A stretch of DNA of 64,000 bases from Paramyrothecium sp. XJ0827 (lineage: Eukaryota > Ascomycota > Sordariomycetes > Hypocreales > Stachybotryaceae), in the NCBI GenBank assembly GCA_020881915.1, contig JAJFPB010000010.1, positions 744,001 to 808,000 on the forward strand, read 5' to 3'. The first letter of the stretch is position 1, and each line of letters begins with the position of its first letter. Shown here piece after piece: positions 36,073 to 46,464 of the stretch. Below the pieces are notes generated by a model that was not told the DNA's origin, did not search any database, and saw nothing but the letters and a program-made list of their open reading frames with translations. The position numbers and the translations under genes were made by a program.

Positions 36073-37157
36073 TTAAGACGTAGCGTTATTAAAAAGCTTC
36101 GAGAAGTCCTCACTTGGCCCATTGTCGAGTCCCTTCACTCCGATCTTGAGGAAGTCCTCGTCACTGTTAATCCGATCTCGGATAGGGCCTTGAATCAGTT
36201 CGTTCACGTCCCATGCGGCCCAAACAAAGCGTCCGTGCAAGAAGCGTGCCTCGCTTGAGGCAGCCCATACTGCGAATTGGCCCGGTAAAGTTTCTGCATT
36301 CGAAATTAGCCAATCCGTTCACATTCACAATCAGATCAGGCTGTGTCCTTGGCATAAGGAGACTACTCACCGTCATCCCAGGGATATGATTCTTTTGTCA
36401 AACCCAGGCTCTCGGCCGCGTCCGTAAGGATTCCTCCAGGATGAAAGCTGACGATTTGAAGTTCTTCCGGGCTGACCTCAAGGGCAAGCAGTTGCACCAG
36501 CAGTGTCTGAGCGTTCTTAACAAGACTGTAGTTTGGCATTGGTGAAGCTCCGAAATTATGGATTCCAACCGTTGATACGTTCACAAGGACCTGCGGACAG
36601 TCAGTTACCTGTTTTGGATTATGGAGGATGCCAAGATGAGTGAAGAAATGAAGTGAACTTGCCTTATGTCTCTTTGATTCATTTGGCTGCTTGTGAAATC
36701 GTTCGGCGTAATCAATGACTGATCGAACGTTGGCGGTGAAATCGTCCCAAATAACATCTCTGCCAAGGTCAAACAGCTTCCGTGGCTGTGGATACTTCAC
36801 GGCGTTTAATACAAGGACGTCTATGAAGACCCCTTCCTCGGCTAAGCCGGCCCAAAGTGTCTCGTTCGACTCCAGGCTTCCAATGTCGCCTTGACGTCCC
36901 TCTACCTGGACATTTGGGTAGGCCGCCTGGAGTTTGGCGGCTGAAGAGTCATTCTTATCTTTTCTGCGACTAACAAGAATGATGCGTTTGGCTCCGGCTT
37001 GAGCATAACCGGTGGCAATGGCAAAGCCAATCCCGCCTGAACCTCCCGTGACCAGCACAGTCTTGCCGGCCTGGGAAAGTTCTGGGCGGGTAGGTGATAT
37101 GGCAGCATATCCCTCTTTGTGAACGGTTTTGGTAAATTCGTTGGCTAGAGTAGACAT
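36073..37157 (-). CDS. Short-chain dehydrogenase/reductase with a GC-AG intron
   Basis: Exons 36663-37157, 36371-36590 and 36073-36293 encode 311 aa. Intron 1 (36591-36662, 72 bp) starts GCAAGT and ends CCGCAG, a GC-AG intron; it is in frame, so unspliced translation looks continuous. Intron 2 is a normal GTGAGT intron. SDR features: TGGSGGIG for the nucleotide, LVLNAVKY in place of NNAG, Ser in VNVSTVGIH, and the YxxxK pair in NYSLVKN. The spliced last exon, with LPGQFAVWAASSEARFLHGRFVWAAWDV, is the usual C-terminal block of a fungal SDR subgroup and confirms the intron. NAD(P)-dependent oxidation or reduction of an unknown carbonyl is expected, in the cytosol. Confidence 0.88.
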
Positions 37158-38260
37158 TGTGGATGATGTTCTTGGTGACGGTTTAATGGGACTGGTGTGA
37201 GGAGGAGAGTGAATAGTTAATCTTTGATGAATCTATCGACGTGCTTGAGCTACGCATTTATAATATTTAAGATGTACTGCAAGACCTTGGTCGCCGCTCC
37301 TCTCAACGGTAGCATTCTGTAAGGGCCCCAGTAGATCTCCATGTATTCCGCCTTCCGCAACTTGCCAAGCACACAGGGCTCACAGAGCGCATTGCATGCC
37401 ACGACTCGAGTGTAAAGTCCGCAAGCCACAGATCATTGGCCTGGCCTAGTGTCCCAGCATGATCTGAAACTCCGCAAGCTTTGAGCATGCCGGCAGTGTT
37501 AAAAGTGGCGACGTGATAAAGCTCCTGCACTACGCCCTGCGGTCGGGGATGCTACGCCGCTTTGAGATAGTGTGTGTTTTGTCGAGCACCACGGCCAGCG
37601 GAATTGCGGGATTGCGCTCTTTAGTCCCCTCAATTTGTCTGTGTTTGCCATGCGGAATTCTGCGAATTACTAATAAGACTTGCGATTCGCCATGAGGTAA
37701 GCGGAAGACGGCCGAGCGTGACTTGGCAAATTGGTTTGCTAAATTAATCAGCCATGCTGATTACCAACCTCACCATTCACCATTACATGTCTGTTTTGCC
37801 TAGAGTTTGCTGGTCGGAGTGCGTCCCACGTTTCATGGTTTTGTCGTGTTGCCAACAGAATTCTAGGGGAAGGGACTCGTCTCGTATGCGATGGCAAGAG
37901 AAGCCTGCCCAAACAGTCCTACCACCCTTTAAGCTGACATTCCACAAGCTGGATGTTCAGCTCTGGGAGTCGTGAAAAGAACAAGGACTATCCCGTTCGT
38001 AACACTTTTGTGGTAGGTCATCGGTTATGTCTCGTTCGTTTCGCCTTTTTTGCTTCGACTCCTGAACCTGAACGTCACCATAGGAAAGTGTTTGTTCAAG
38101 TGTTGTACCTTGAAGTGCTTCATCGTGAGGGAAATGCACATTCACTTGCTCCGGAACCTATTCACTGCTAGCAGTTACTGAATACGATTCTGCAAGTTCA
38201 GATATGTTTGATCGCGATCTGGGCGCATGGGGGACATTCAAAATTTTGTCTATCATACGT
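37158..38260. other. Intergenic region, nothing recognised
   Basis: About 1.1 kb holding the SDR promoter and the 3' end of the sialidase-like gene. Short frames without support only. Confidence 0.5.
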
Positions 38261-39586
38261 CTAAGGAAGGTCCTTGATATCAACAACGCTGACCCAGATG
38301 TTCTCCTTGTTCTCGCTATACGAAACTAAGAGCTTATCCCCAACTTGGATGGCAGCAGGGTAGCTGAATCCGTGTGCCCGCCCCTTGAGGCCGTCTCGCG
38401 TGTCGGGCACGAAGTCGTCTCGCGCATCCGTTCGCAGCACGCCCGCTCTCCGGAAAGACTTGTCGCTGCCACGAGACGTAGCGAGCGTCAGCGGTTGGCG
38501 CTGAATGTGGGTGGCGTTGTACTTGGGGTTCGAGATGAAGTAGCGGTCGCCACTTGGCTCAATTGTCCCAAAGAACTGCTTCGTCTTGGCGTCGGGGATG
38601 TTGCTCTGGTGGATGTTATTCCCGTACTGGCCCACGCGTCGTGGATACCAGTCGCGGCCCTCGCGGTCCTCGCTGAACTCGACCCAAACAGCAAGTGAAT
38701 TGATGGCGGTGCCACTGATATCTCGCCAGAAGCGCTGCCAGTAACCGCCCGTAGGCGAGTCGGCATCCTCGAACCACACGCCATGCGTCTGCTCCTGCAT
38801 TGAGTGCTTCCCATCAGCAGCGTACAAGTCCGTGTTATACAGCCACGTCGACCAAGCGGGCGCCTTCTCTGGAGTCCGGACAATGCGGTTGATCTCGCAG
38901 GCACGGGCACACTTCTTCATACCGAACTCAGTTCCGTACACGGTCTCATGGTATAGCTGCCTGTACGTCTCGTCGGTGATCTCGAGCCAGCAAGGGTTCT
39001 CGGTCGGTTTGCCCTGGCGATCAATGCGCTGAGCGATGCGGCCGGCGGCACGGAACGTGGCAGGGCACCAGCGGGAAGCCGACTGGATGACAACGTAGAG
39101 CTCGTCTTCTCCTCCTTCGGCGTTGGGCAGTTCGACAAAGCTCAATGGCTGCCACACGCGCTGGGCAATGCGTCGGTCGCACCACCATTTGTAGTTGTGC
39201 ATGTCGTCGGTCTGGTTGGGCAGGATGGCGGCTGGAACAATGCTATGGGGAGGATTCCACGTCAGGCCGGCATCCGTAGACGTTGCGACCCACACATCTT
39301 GGCCCATGCTGTCTTCGTCAACAGTCGCGCTTGAGAAAGCAGCCAGGACCAGGTTGCCGATGACGTAGAGTTCCGGATGATGGGCGTATGTGCGGTTATG
39401 CTCGACGCCATTGTAAATCTCAATCTCCTTGACAGCCGGTATCTGGTCCCACCCGGCGTAGAGGGGATCGCTCCAGTCCATCTCAGGTTCAACTTGCCAT
39501 ATGCTCTGCGGATCCGGAGGAGCGGCCGAGACGAGCGCCAGAGCGCCCATCAGACAGGGCAGTGAACGAGATATTGAGAAGTACAT
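38261..39586 (-). CDS. Secreted Asp-box (sialidase-like) beta-propeller protein
   Basis: A single exon encodes 441 aa with a signal peptide at residues 1-21. Around residues 75-110 are HHPELYVIGNLVLAAFSSA and an Asp-box, STDAGLTW, the repeat that marks sialidase-type propeller blades. Further blade-like units include LYVVIQSASRWCPATF, GGYWQRFWRDISG, RYFISNPKY and KLLVSYSENKENIWVSVVD. Six Cys and several N-glycosylation sites suggest a folded extracellular enzyme or lectin. The classical sialidase Arg triad is not clear to me, so exo-sialidase activity is not claimed. Other glycan enzymes lie within 20 kb. Confidence 0.72.
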   Translation of the reverse strand: MYFSISRSLPCLMGALALVSAAPPDPQSIWQVEPEMDWSDPLYAGWDQIPAVKEIEIYNGVEHNRTYAHHPELYVIGNLVLAAFSSATVDEDSMGQDVWVATSTDAGLTWNPPHSIVPAAILPNQTDDMHNYKWWCDRRIAQRVWQPLSFVELPNAEGGEDELYVVIQSASRWCPATFRAAGRIAQRIDRQGKPTENPCWLEITDETYRQLYHETVYGTEFGMKKCARACEINRIVRTPEKAPAWSTWLYNTDLYAADGKHSMQEQTHGVWFEDADSPTGGYWQRFWRDISGTAINSLAVWVEFSEDREGRDWYPRRVGQYGNNIHQSNIPDAKTKQFFGTIEPSGDRYFISNPKYNATHIQRQPLTLATSRGSDKSFRRAGVLRTDARDDFVPDTRDGLKGRAHGFSYPAAIQVGDKLLVSYSENKENIWVSVVDIKDLP

Positions 39587-40435
39587 GATGGACGTTCAAT
39601 TGTCAAAGTCCCAGTGCTAATAGCTGCTGACCTCACGGCCAGAGCAGACAGATATAACAGAGAGACATAGGTTCTCAGATATTGCTAGACGCAAAGCTTC
39701 TGCTGCGCCAAGCCATCCTCGTCCGACATAGATATCCCGAGGTCCCTGTTGGCGGGCCTTGATCCATCCAATCGCCGCGAACCTCGCGTCGCATGTCGGC
39801 TGGATGCCTGTCGGATCTTGTCAAACTATGGAAAATCGGAAATCCATGCGGGGGATTGCCCATATTATGCGGGGAAGCTTGGGGGTGAGGAAAAGGTAAT
39901 CGTGGCTCTCATTGCCGTCTTGGGTCTCATTCGATGTTGGGGTAATTTTCCACCACTTATTCCTTACATGGCTATACCCACTTCCCAGCATTTGGTTAAT
40001 TCATGATTCTCCTTCAGTTCGGGAACCCTGCCATGACGATTGAGGAAGAATCCAACCTGGTAACTCGTTATTCCTGTTGAAGCACTGGAGCTCAGGGCGT
40101 GTACGACATGTTTCGCCCAGTATCATAAAGCAGGTATCACGTCCTCGACCTTCCCACTTGAAGAAACAGTCATCAACGAGCAGCACTACACCCTAGAAAT
40201 GAATTGTAGATATTTATGTATGTGAAACAACAGTCTTTGAGCAGGTTGTCGCTTCGACAAGCCGGGCTCCGCACAATAAAATTGGAGTGAATTGAGCGTG
40301 GATAGAGGTGACGGTTCTTGTACGCACTTCAATTATGCTGCCATAGGGCCCATCCAATTTGGATCATGCTCAAAAGTAAGAGGGGAACTGGGTGATGCTC
40401 CTCAACGCACCAGAACCCATTGCCTTATATAATCG
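39587..40435. other. Intergenic region
   Basis: About 850 bp with the sialidase-like promoter on the left and the 3' end of the dioxygenase on the right. No further gene supported. Confidence 0.5.
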
Positions 40436-41857
40436 CTAAGCCGCTGCCTTCGCCGGCTCATCCCAAAGACTCGCCAGAAGCTTTCTTGGTCTGTAACAGT
40501 ACTTTAGTTCATAGATCAACCAAGTTTAGGGTTTTCGTAGCACACCTACCCTTCCCAAGGCTCCCGCGCATGTTGAATAGCATGGTTCTAGAATTTGAGA
40601 TCAGAAACTGTCGCATGATACCTATTCGAGATCTTACGTCAAGGAGCAAAACATCACCCCGCGTCCAGCTCACTAATGATCTTGTGTTTCTGCAAAATTG
40701 GTGTCAGCAGTGATGCGTAATTCGAAGACGGAGATGCGTTACGTGATAATCTCAACTGCAGAGTTGAAGTATTCTTCAGGAATCAAGGAGTCGTCCCCAT
40801 ACTGCTTGAGGTTAACAAAATCCCGTCGAAGCTGCTTTATGCATCTACTTACGAAAGCTGGGGGTTGGAACTTCCCTTCCTTATTGATATGTGGAGGCTG
40901 TAATGTACCGGCGTTCAAGGCATTAAGGTATCTTGAAACTGTGTTGTTGAAGAATGCCGGCAGCCCTGTCTGCTCGTGAATTCGTACGGCTGTGCGTGTC
41001 AACAATACTGCAGCTTTCAAAACAGTAGAATACATACCTGGTAAATGCTGCCACACACGTAGGTCACCTAACTGGTTGTCTTTAGTCTGGTTCTCCCAGA
41101 CCCAGGTTGCTGTTGGCAGTCGTCGTATTTCACTTTCAATCTTGTTTCGTGCAGTATCCACATCATCTTCTTCCGTCACATTTTTGCCATACGCTTGGAG
41201 AACTGTGGTTCCGGCAGATGAGATCTGATCGCGAGGCCCATTGGGGTAAAATAGCTGATATTTCACGCCCTATGCTAGAATTAGTGCTTTCTGATTCAGA
41301 TTTGATCTTACAAGACTGGCCAGTGCAACCTTTTCCTCAATGGTCTTGATGAATTCCGGGTGTTTTTGTTTTAGCTGATGATATAACGTGATGGAGTTGT
41401 TGATTGGCGTCTCGCCGCCTTGTTCAGGCGCAGAAACACAGTAAAAAAGCACATAAGCTGGATAGTGCGGACTTAATCCAAACTCGTTATGCGGATATAC
41501 TGGCTGCGTATTCGGTCCTTCGTTTGCCGTTGCAACATTTGTGGCCAGAATTGTTCGACGCACCGGGTTACCGATGTCCTCGTGTGGGATCCAACCAAAA
41601 GCGTGTGCGAATTGAGAAAATTCCTCGGCACTTTCCAAGTTAAGGCCCTGGAAATAAATACCGCCGTGCTCATCCAAATATCTGCGAATTGTTCCGTCTC
41701 TGGACAGTCTCTGAATATCTGCAACAAGATCAGGCAGTGGCGCACTTCTCGTCGGACCCAGGGACAGGGGGAAAGCCGTTGTCTTTTCGTAGGGCTCTGC
41801 TAAATGTACCGCTGGGGCATATGGGACTTCCTTGAAAGCTGGAGTAATCACGACCAT
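40436..41857 (-). CDS. TauD/TfdA-type Fe(II)/2-oxoglutarate dioxygenase
   Basis: Seven exons (41312-41857, 41038-41269, 40853-40989, 40743-40801, 40638-40689, 40550-40587, 40436-40490) encode 372 aa; introns are 42-59 bp. Iron ligands are His and Glu of YPHNEF (about residue 124; Glu in the Asp/Glu position) and a distal His in NHAIQHAREPW, where the Arg would hold 2-oxoglutarate. Other family blocks are GGIYFQGL, GGETPINNS, SWTRGDVLLLD and RKLLASLWDE. The small 3' exons recreate these blocks exactly, which supports the model. The reaction is oxidation of an unknown small substrate coupled to 2-oxoglutarate decarboxylation. It is divergent from the UNC93-like transporter with a 700-bp shared upstream region. 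A model that stops at the fourth exon would lose the second iron ligand. Confidence 0.9.
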
Positions 41858-42560
41858 GGTGGAAAAGGTGTTATCTGCACAAAATATTCCGCTGTATTCT
41901 TTATGTGTCTGTATAGTTACCTCGTGCTATCAGTTCTATATATTGCCCATCTTACGTTGTATGGCTCCCACGCCCAGAGGATCAGCGTGATGCCGGTATA
42001 ATTGCTCCATAGTGCGCCATACTTTGGTGGCCTTCTTAGTTACCGCGTTTCAACTGGCCCCTGGTTTCTGTCCCTGGCTGCAGGCTGAAGAAACGCGGGG
42101 CTGGCGATGGCGAAATCGCTCAGCACGATCACGTCGATCGATAGCGAGGCCATGAACTAGCAGCAGCAAGCGAGTAACATTAGTTGGCTCCTGCGCCAGA
42201 CCTCGGCGACGAGCCTTGGCAGGAAACGCTAGTCCTGCTTTTCCCATTTACGGGCGTTTTGCGACATAATCAGCTTGAGAACCAGATAACCCCATCACGG
42301 TCGGCACTTGGCTGTGGATCCCGAATCTCATATGGGGGGAGATAAGCGGGACCATTGACGCCTCTTTCTTCAAAGAGCTTATCGTGGGACTGAATAGAAA
42401 TGGGCAGTGGTCCCAACGAGTGCGATCCCTGGAATCGAAGCGGCGTTGTTTTCCAATCACCTCCCACTGAATCCTTTGGTCTGCAGCCTTCAGCCTGGTC
42501 TCTTCAATTCAAGGCTCACATCCGATTCGTGAATAATCTTAGACACACCGTGTTACGGCC
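41858..42560. promoter_or_regulatory. Shared divergent promoter region, dioxygenase and UNC93-like transporter
   Basis: The start codons at 41857 (-) and 42561 (+) are 703 bp apart, so both promoters lie here. No convincing coding sequence is present. Co-regulation of enzyme and transporter is inferred from the arrangement only. Confidence 0.5.
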
Positions 42561-44202
42561 ATGACTTCCGGCAGCGGAAAGGCTTCGGTTGGCCAAGGTC
42601 ACAATGGAGATCCTCCGGTAGAGCGTGAAGATTCGGCTGGCAGTGACCTGTCTCCAGAGGCTCAAGGAGAGACAGTCAAGCCTCTGAAAGGCCTAGCGCG
42701 CATCTACCGCAGTCCCATCTTCAATGTTATTGTTGTCGGTCTCATTTCATTCACCCAGCCTGGTATTTGGAATGCTCTGAATAGTGTGGCAACCCCGGTG
42801 TCCCTTTGCTATCCGCGTACAGGTTGGACTGACACCCACATTTCAATGCAGATACGGGAGCTGGCGGCCAACAGGAGCCTTATCTCGTCAACGCGGCCAA
42901 CAGTCTGACCTTTGGCATAATGGTCTTCGGCTGTTCCCTCTTTGGCATTCTCTCTAACAAAATTGGCGTTAAGTGGACCCTCGTCATTGGTACCTTGGGA
43001 TATGCGCCGTACAGTGCCTCTTTGTACACGAACAACAGGTACGGAGTCGAGTGGTTCGTCATCTTCGGTGGAGCAACGTGTGGCATCGCGGCGTCGGCCT
43101 TGTGGGCATCTGAAGGCGCTATTGCTCTTGGATATGCAGACGTGGGAGACCGCGGCAAATTTAGTAAGTGACGATACTTTGAGGTGTATAATAAATACGC
43201 GCTGACGCCTCTACAGCTGGAATCTGGCTTGGTCTGCGTGAGCTTGGCCAGCTTATCGGTTCTTCCATTCAGCTAAGTCTCAACTACCGTCAGGGCCAGC
43301 GCGGGAAAGTCAGTTACACCACCTATCTGGTCCTCATTGCTTTGCAATGCCTTGGACTTCCGCTTTCGCTTCTCATCAGCACGCCTGATAAAGTCCGCCG
43401 TCTCGATGGATCAAGGCTTGAAAATGCCGTAATTAAAAGGCCAACGGTCAAGCAGCAAGCCAAGAGCTGGTGGGCTCTGGTCAAGAGGAAGCAATTCCTG
43501 CTGCTCATTCCCATTCTTGTCGGGTTTAACTGGAACAGCACTTATATCGGTATCTACCTGGCCAAGTACTTTTCCGTACGGTCACGTACCCTCGCCTCTC
43601 TGCTCTCGGGCATAGCAGCCACCATAGCCAATATTTTCTGGGGATGGTTCCTGGACAATAGATGGCTGGGCCGGCCCAAGACTGCGAGATACGTGTGGTC
43701 TTTCTTCGCCGTTGTGATGAGCTCCTTGTTTGTGTGGCAGTTCATTGTGGAAAGAGAGTATGAGAGGGCAGACCCTCCTGTTACGCTAGACTGGGCTGAA
43801 CCAGGCTTCGGCCGTGGCTTCGCGGTTCAAGTTCTTTTTCGGTACGATAATACTCAGTGGGAGATATGTACAGAGTGCTAACCATACATCAGCTTCATGA
43901 ACGAGTCCCACTACATGTTCGTGTACTGGATTGTTGGCACGTTTTACGACGATATCGAGACGTTGACTTTGGCAGTCGGACTGATTCGGAGCATGGAATC
44001 TCTTGGCAGCTGCTTAGCCTTTGCTGTTGGAGCCGTCCGTGTGTCGCCCCTGGTCAATCTTAGCATCGCAGCAGCTATGTTCTTTACCTGCATTCCATTT
44101 ACTTTCTGGGCTGTTCTGCTGGTTCCTGAGAGGCCAAAGGATCACGTTATTGACGCCAGCGATGCCGAAGGGGATGGACTTGCTGACGGACTATCGAAGT
44201 AG
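42561..44202 (+). CDS. UNC93-like MFS transporter
   Basis: Exons 42561-42783, 42852-43163, 43217-43841 and 43893-44202 encode 489 aa. The first intron has an unusual donor (GTGTGG) but the join makes GIWNALNNTGAGGQQEPYLVNAANSL-type sequence, the classical first loop of fungal UNC93/DUF895 proteins. About 11-12 hydrophobic segments follow, including TLVIGTLGYAPYSASLY, FVIFGGATCGIAASALWASEGAIALGY and LLLIPILVGFNWNSTY. The hydrophilic N terminus of about 45 aa is cytosolic. Fungal members are plasma-membrane proteins of unknown substrate. The acceptor of intron 3 is preceded by a perfect GCTAAC branch site. It is convergent with the GH78 gene (stops 294 bp apart). Confidence 0.87.
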
Positions 44203-44496
44203 ATATGGTCATATGGCAGTAAACACAAGACAATACATCTATCAACGAAACACGTGTATCTTTTTCACCACTGGTCGATGTCTCAGTGTATTCATAATGT
44301 CGACTGGAGTTGTCCAGCTCATTAGAACCCACATCGCGGCATACCAGAGCACTGGGAAGGAATCAAGACTAGAGGAGTATTCATACCCATAGCTGGTTCA
44401 TTCTCATAAGAGAGATTGCAGTCAAAATCTTTGTTTCTATCGCTAAGACGATTTTCACGTCGTAGTCTAGTCATATTCGGGACGTATAGAGCTATG

Positions 44497-46464
44497 CTAT
44501 TCGACCTGGATTCTTTGAAGGTCGCTATACGTCTTACCATTCACAACCACCTCCTCAGATTGCTTTGGAATCGAGATAGACCCGGACGTTCCCACGGGAA
44601 CCTCTAGTCTGATATTGAGACGACCATTCGTACCAACATCAACCTTAGCCTCAAACCACCCAAGCGCAGTCTCGAAACCTCCTTGAACACTCTTGAGGTC
44701 TCCTAGTTGTGGCCTCATCTCCCACTTCCGACCGCCCAGGTCCGTCACCCGCAAGCCCAGGATGCCAGAGATGAGAGCAATGGATGGGCCGGCACTCCAG
44801 CAGTGGGCGTGGCTGGTGTACGCGGCGTCGTATCTGTATCCAGCCTCGGAGCGGTAGTACAAACTGCCGTTGGCGGCCATGCCCTCGATCAGAGTCGAGC
44901 CTGTCATTGTCTCTGGGCTGCCCTCGAGCATGTATCCCCAGAGACGGCGTAATAGTTTGAGAGCGCGGGTAGGGTTCTCGGCCCCGTGAAGGTGGGCTAG
45001 CAATTCGACGGATGAGATGAAGGGGGAAATAGTGTCTGCCAGTTCGGGGGTGACAGGGCCAATTGAGTTCCAGTTCCTCTCCAGGCCTTCACTTATGGCG
45101 GACTTCTGCGCGTTGGACTGGGTGAGGTTATACCAAAGTGCGATGGCGTTTCCATCTTGTGGGTGAAGAGTACTTTGAGTGTTGTCACGGTAAAGGCCTG
45201 CTGCTTCGTCCCACAGAAGAGCGTTGTACTGGCTCTTGAGTCTTTCTGCGGCGGTTTGCCACCTCTCAACTTGCTCGGGATCCTTGGAGAGAGACGCTAA
45301 TGACGTGATGGCATGGTAATTCAATGCGTTGAGAGCGGAGTTGAAGCCACCGGTGTTTCGACGAGCCCAGTCGTTCTGGTGCTCCTGAGGCTGCAAGCCA
45401 GTTTCGGGGTCCAGGCGGGTGACAATGTTCTCTACGCCTCGTGTAATATTGGCCCAGTGGAGGTCCAACCATTCTTCATCGTTGGAGTAGATGGCGAAAT
45501 CGTACATGCCGATCAGTGCCCAAGCATGGTAGGTGTTGCTCTTGGCACCGTTCCTGAAGCTGCCTGTGGCCGGTCCCGCAAAAGGTAATAGGCCAGTGGT
45601 CGCATTTTGGTAGTAGAAGAGCGTCTCGAGCGCGTTCTTGACGGCCTGTCTGCCGTACGTACCAAACGCCTTCATTGCCACGGGGCCACAGATACCCATG
45701 TCACCGGGCCAAATAGCGCGGTCTCTCTTTGCACCGTCGACGAGGACTGGCGAAGCGACACTGAGAGTATTATTGTATGCCCATCCCGGTCGCACTTGTG
45801 GAAGCCACCGGCCAGTGTTGGCTGGGATTATGTTCGTCTGCGTGGTGTAGGCGCCGGCCCACCAGACTCGATTGAGCAGCTCGGACTCTTTGTCAGACGT
45901 ATGGAAGTATCCCGTGCCAGCCCGGAGATCTGGCATATTGGGAGCGAAACCGATTTCAACAGTAATGTTGTAGACGGTCACATCCTCGAGCGCATTGAAC
46001 GTGACAAATCGAAAGCCACCTCGGAAGCGCTCGTCGGGCATACGGTAGAAGACTGATCCCTCGGCGTCGTCGTCGTCACTCAGGGTGACTTCCATGGCCT
46101 GATCCCAGTCCATTGTCGGCGATGCGCCAGTGTCATCGCTGATCTCGCGAACGAAAAGCGGCGACTCGGAGAAGGCGAGGGAGAGGGGCTTTGACGAGTC
46201 GGAAACCACGTTGAATGAGACCAAGCCACCAACTTCGACACCGAAGTCCATGGACACGCGGGAGCCGGCGCGCAGTTTGAGGACGTGGTTGCCCTGCTTG
46301 CACTCCCTCACCGACGCATCGCCAATGACGGAGTGGACAGCCACAGGAGCCGGATTCCTGGTGGCAGGGCTGAAGACGTACTTTTGCCACGGTTTCGAGT
46401 CATCCTGGGCAACGGCGCCTTGGACTGCCGCAAGGGCAGAAACAAGAAGGTGAAGTGACCTCAT
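44497..46464 (-). CDS. Secreted GH78-type alpha-L-rhamnosidase
   Basis: A single exon encodes 655 aa; residues 1-19 are a signal peptide. After a beta-sandwich region (residues 25-200) comes the six-hairpin barrel with VDGAKRDRAIWPGDMGICGP, the acid-rich block that holds the catalytic residue in GH78 enzymes, then ALIGMYDFAIYSNDEEWL, NALNYHAITSLASL, a Glu/His-rich block AAYTSHAHCWSAGPS, and a C-terminal sandwich ending near residue 650. Length and domain order fit a compact fungal GH78. The enzyme would remove terminal rhamnose from plant glycosides or pectin side chains outside the cell. No intron is needed. Confidence 0.85.
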   Translation of the reverse strand: MRSLHLLVSALAAVQGAVAQDDSKPWQKYVFSPATRNPAPVAVHSVIGDASVRECKQGNHVLKLRAGSRVSMDFGVEVGGLVSFNVVSDSSKPLSLAFSESPLFVREISDDTGASPTMDWDQAMEVTLSDDDDAEGSVFYRMPDERFRGGFRFVTFNALEDVTVYNITVEIGFAPNMPDLRAGTGYFHTSDKESELLNRVWWAGAYTTQTNIIPANTGRWLPQVRPGWAYNNTLSVASPVLVDGAKRDRAIWPGDMGICGPVAMKAFGTYGRQAVKNALETLFYYQNATTGLLPFAGPATGSFRNGAKSNTYHAWALIGMYDFAIYSNDEEWLDLHWANITRGVENIVTRLDPETGLQPQEHQNDWARRNTGGFNSALNALNYHAITSLASLSKDPEQVERWQTAAERLKSQYNALLWDEAAGLYRDNTQSTLHPQDGNAIALWYNLTQSNAQKSAISEGLERNWNSIGPVTPELADTISPFISSVELLAHLHGAENPTRALKLLRRLWGYMLEGSPETMTGSTLIEGMAANGSLYYRSEAGYRYDAAYTSHAHCWSAGPSIALISGILGLRVTDLGGRKWEMRPQLGDLKSVQGGFETALGWFEAKVDVGTNGRLNIRLEVPVGTSGSISIPKQSEEVVVNGKTYSDLQRIQVE

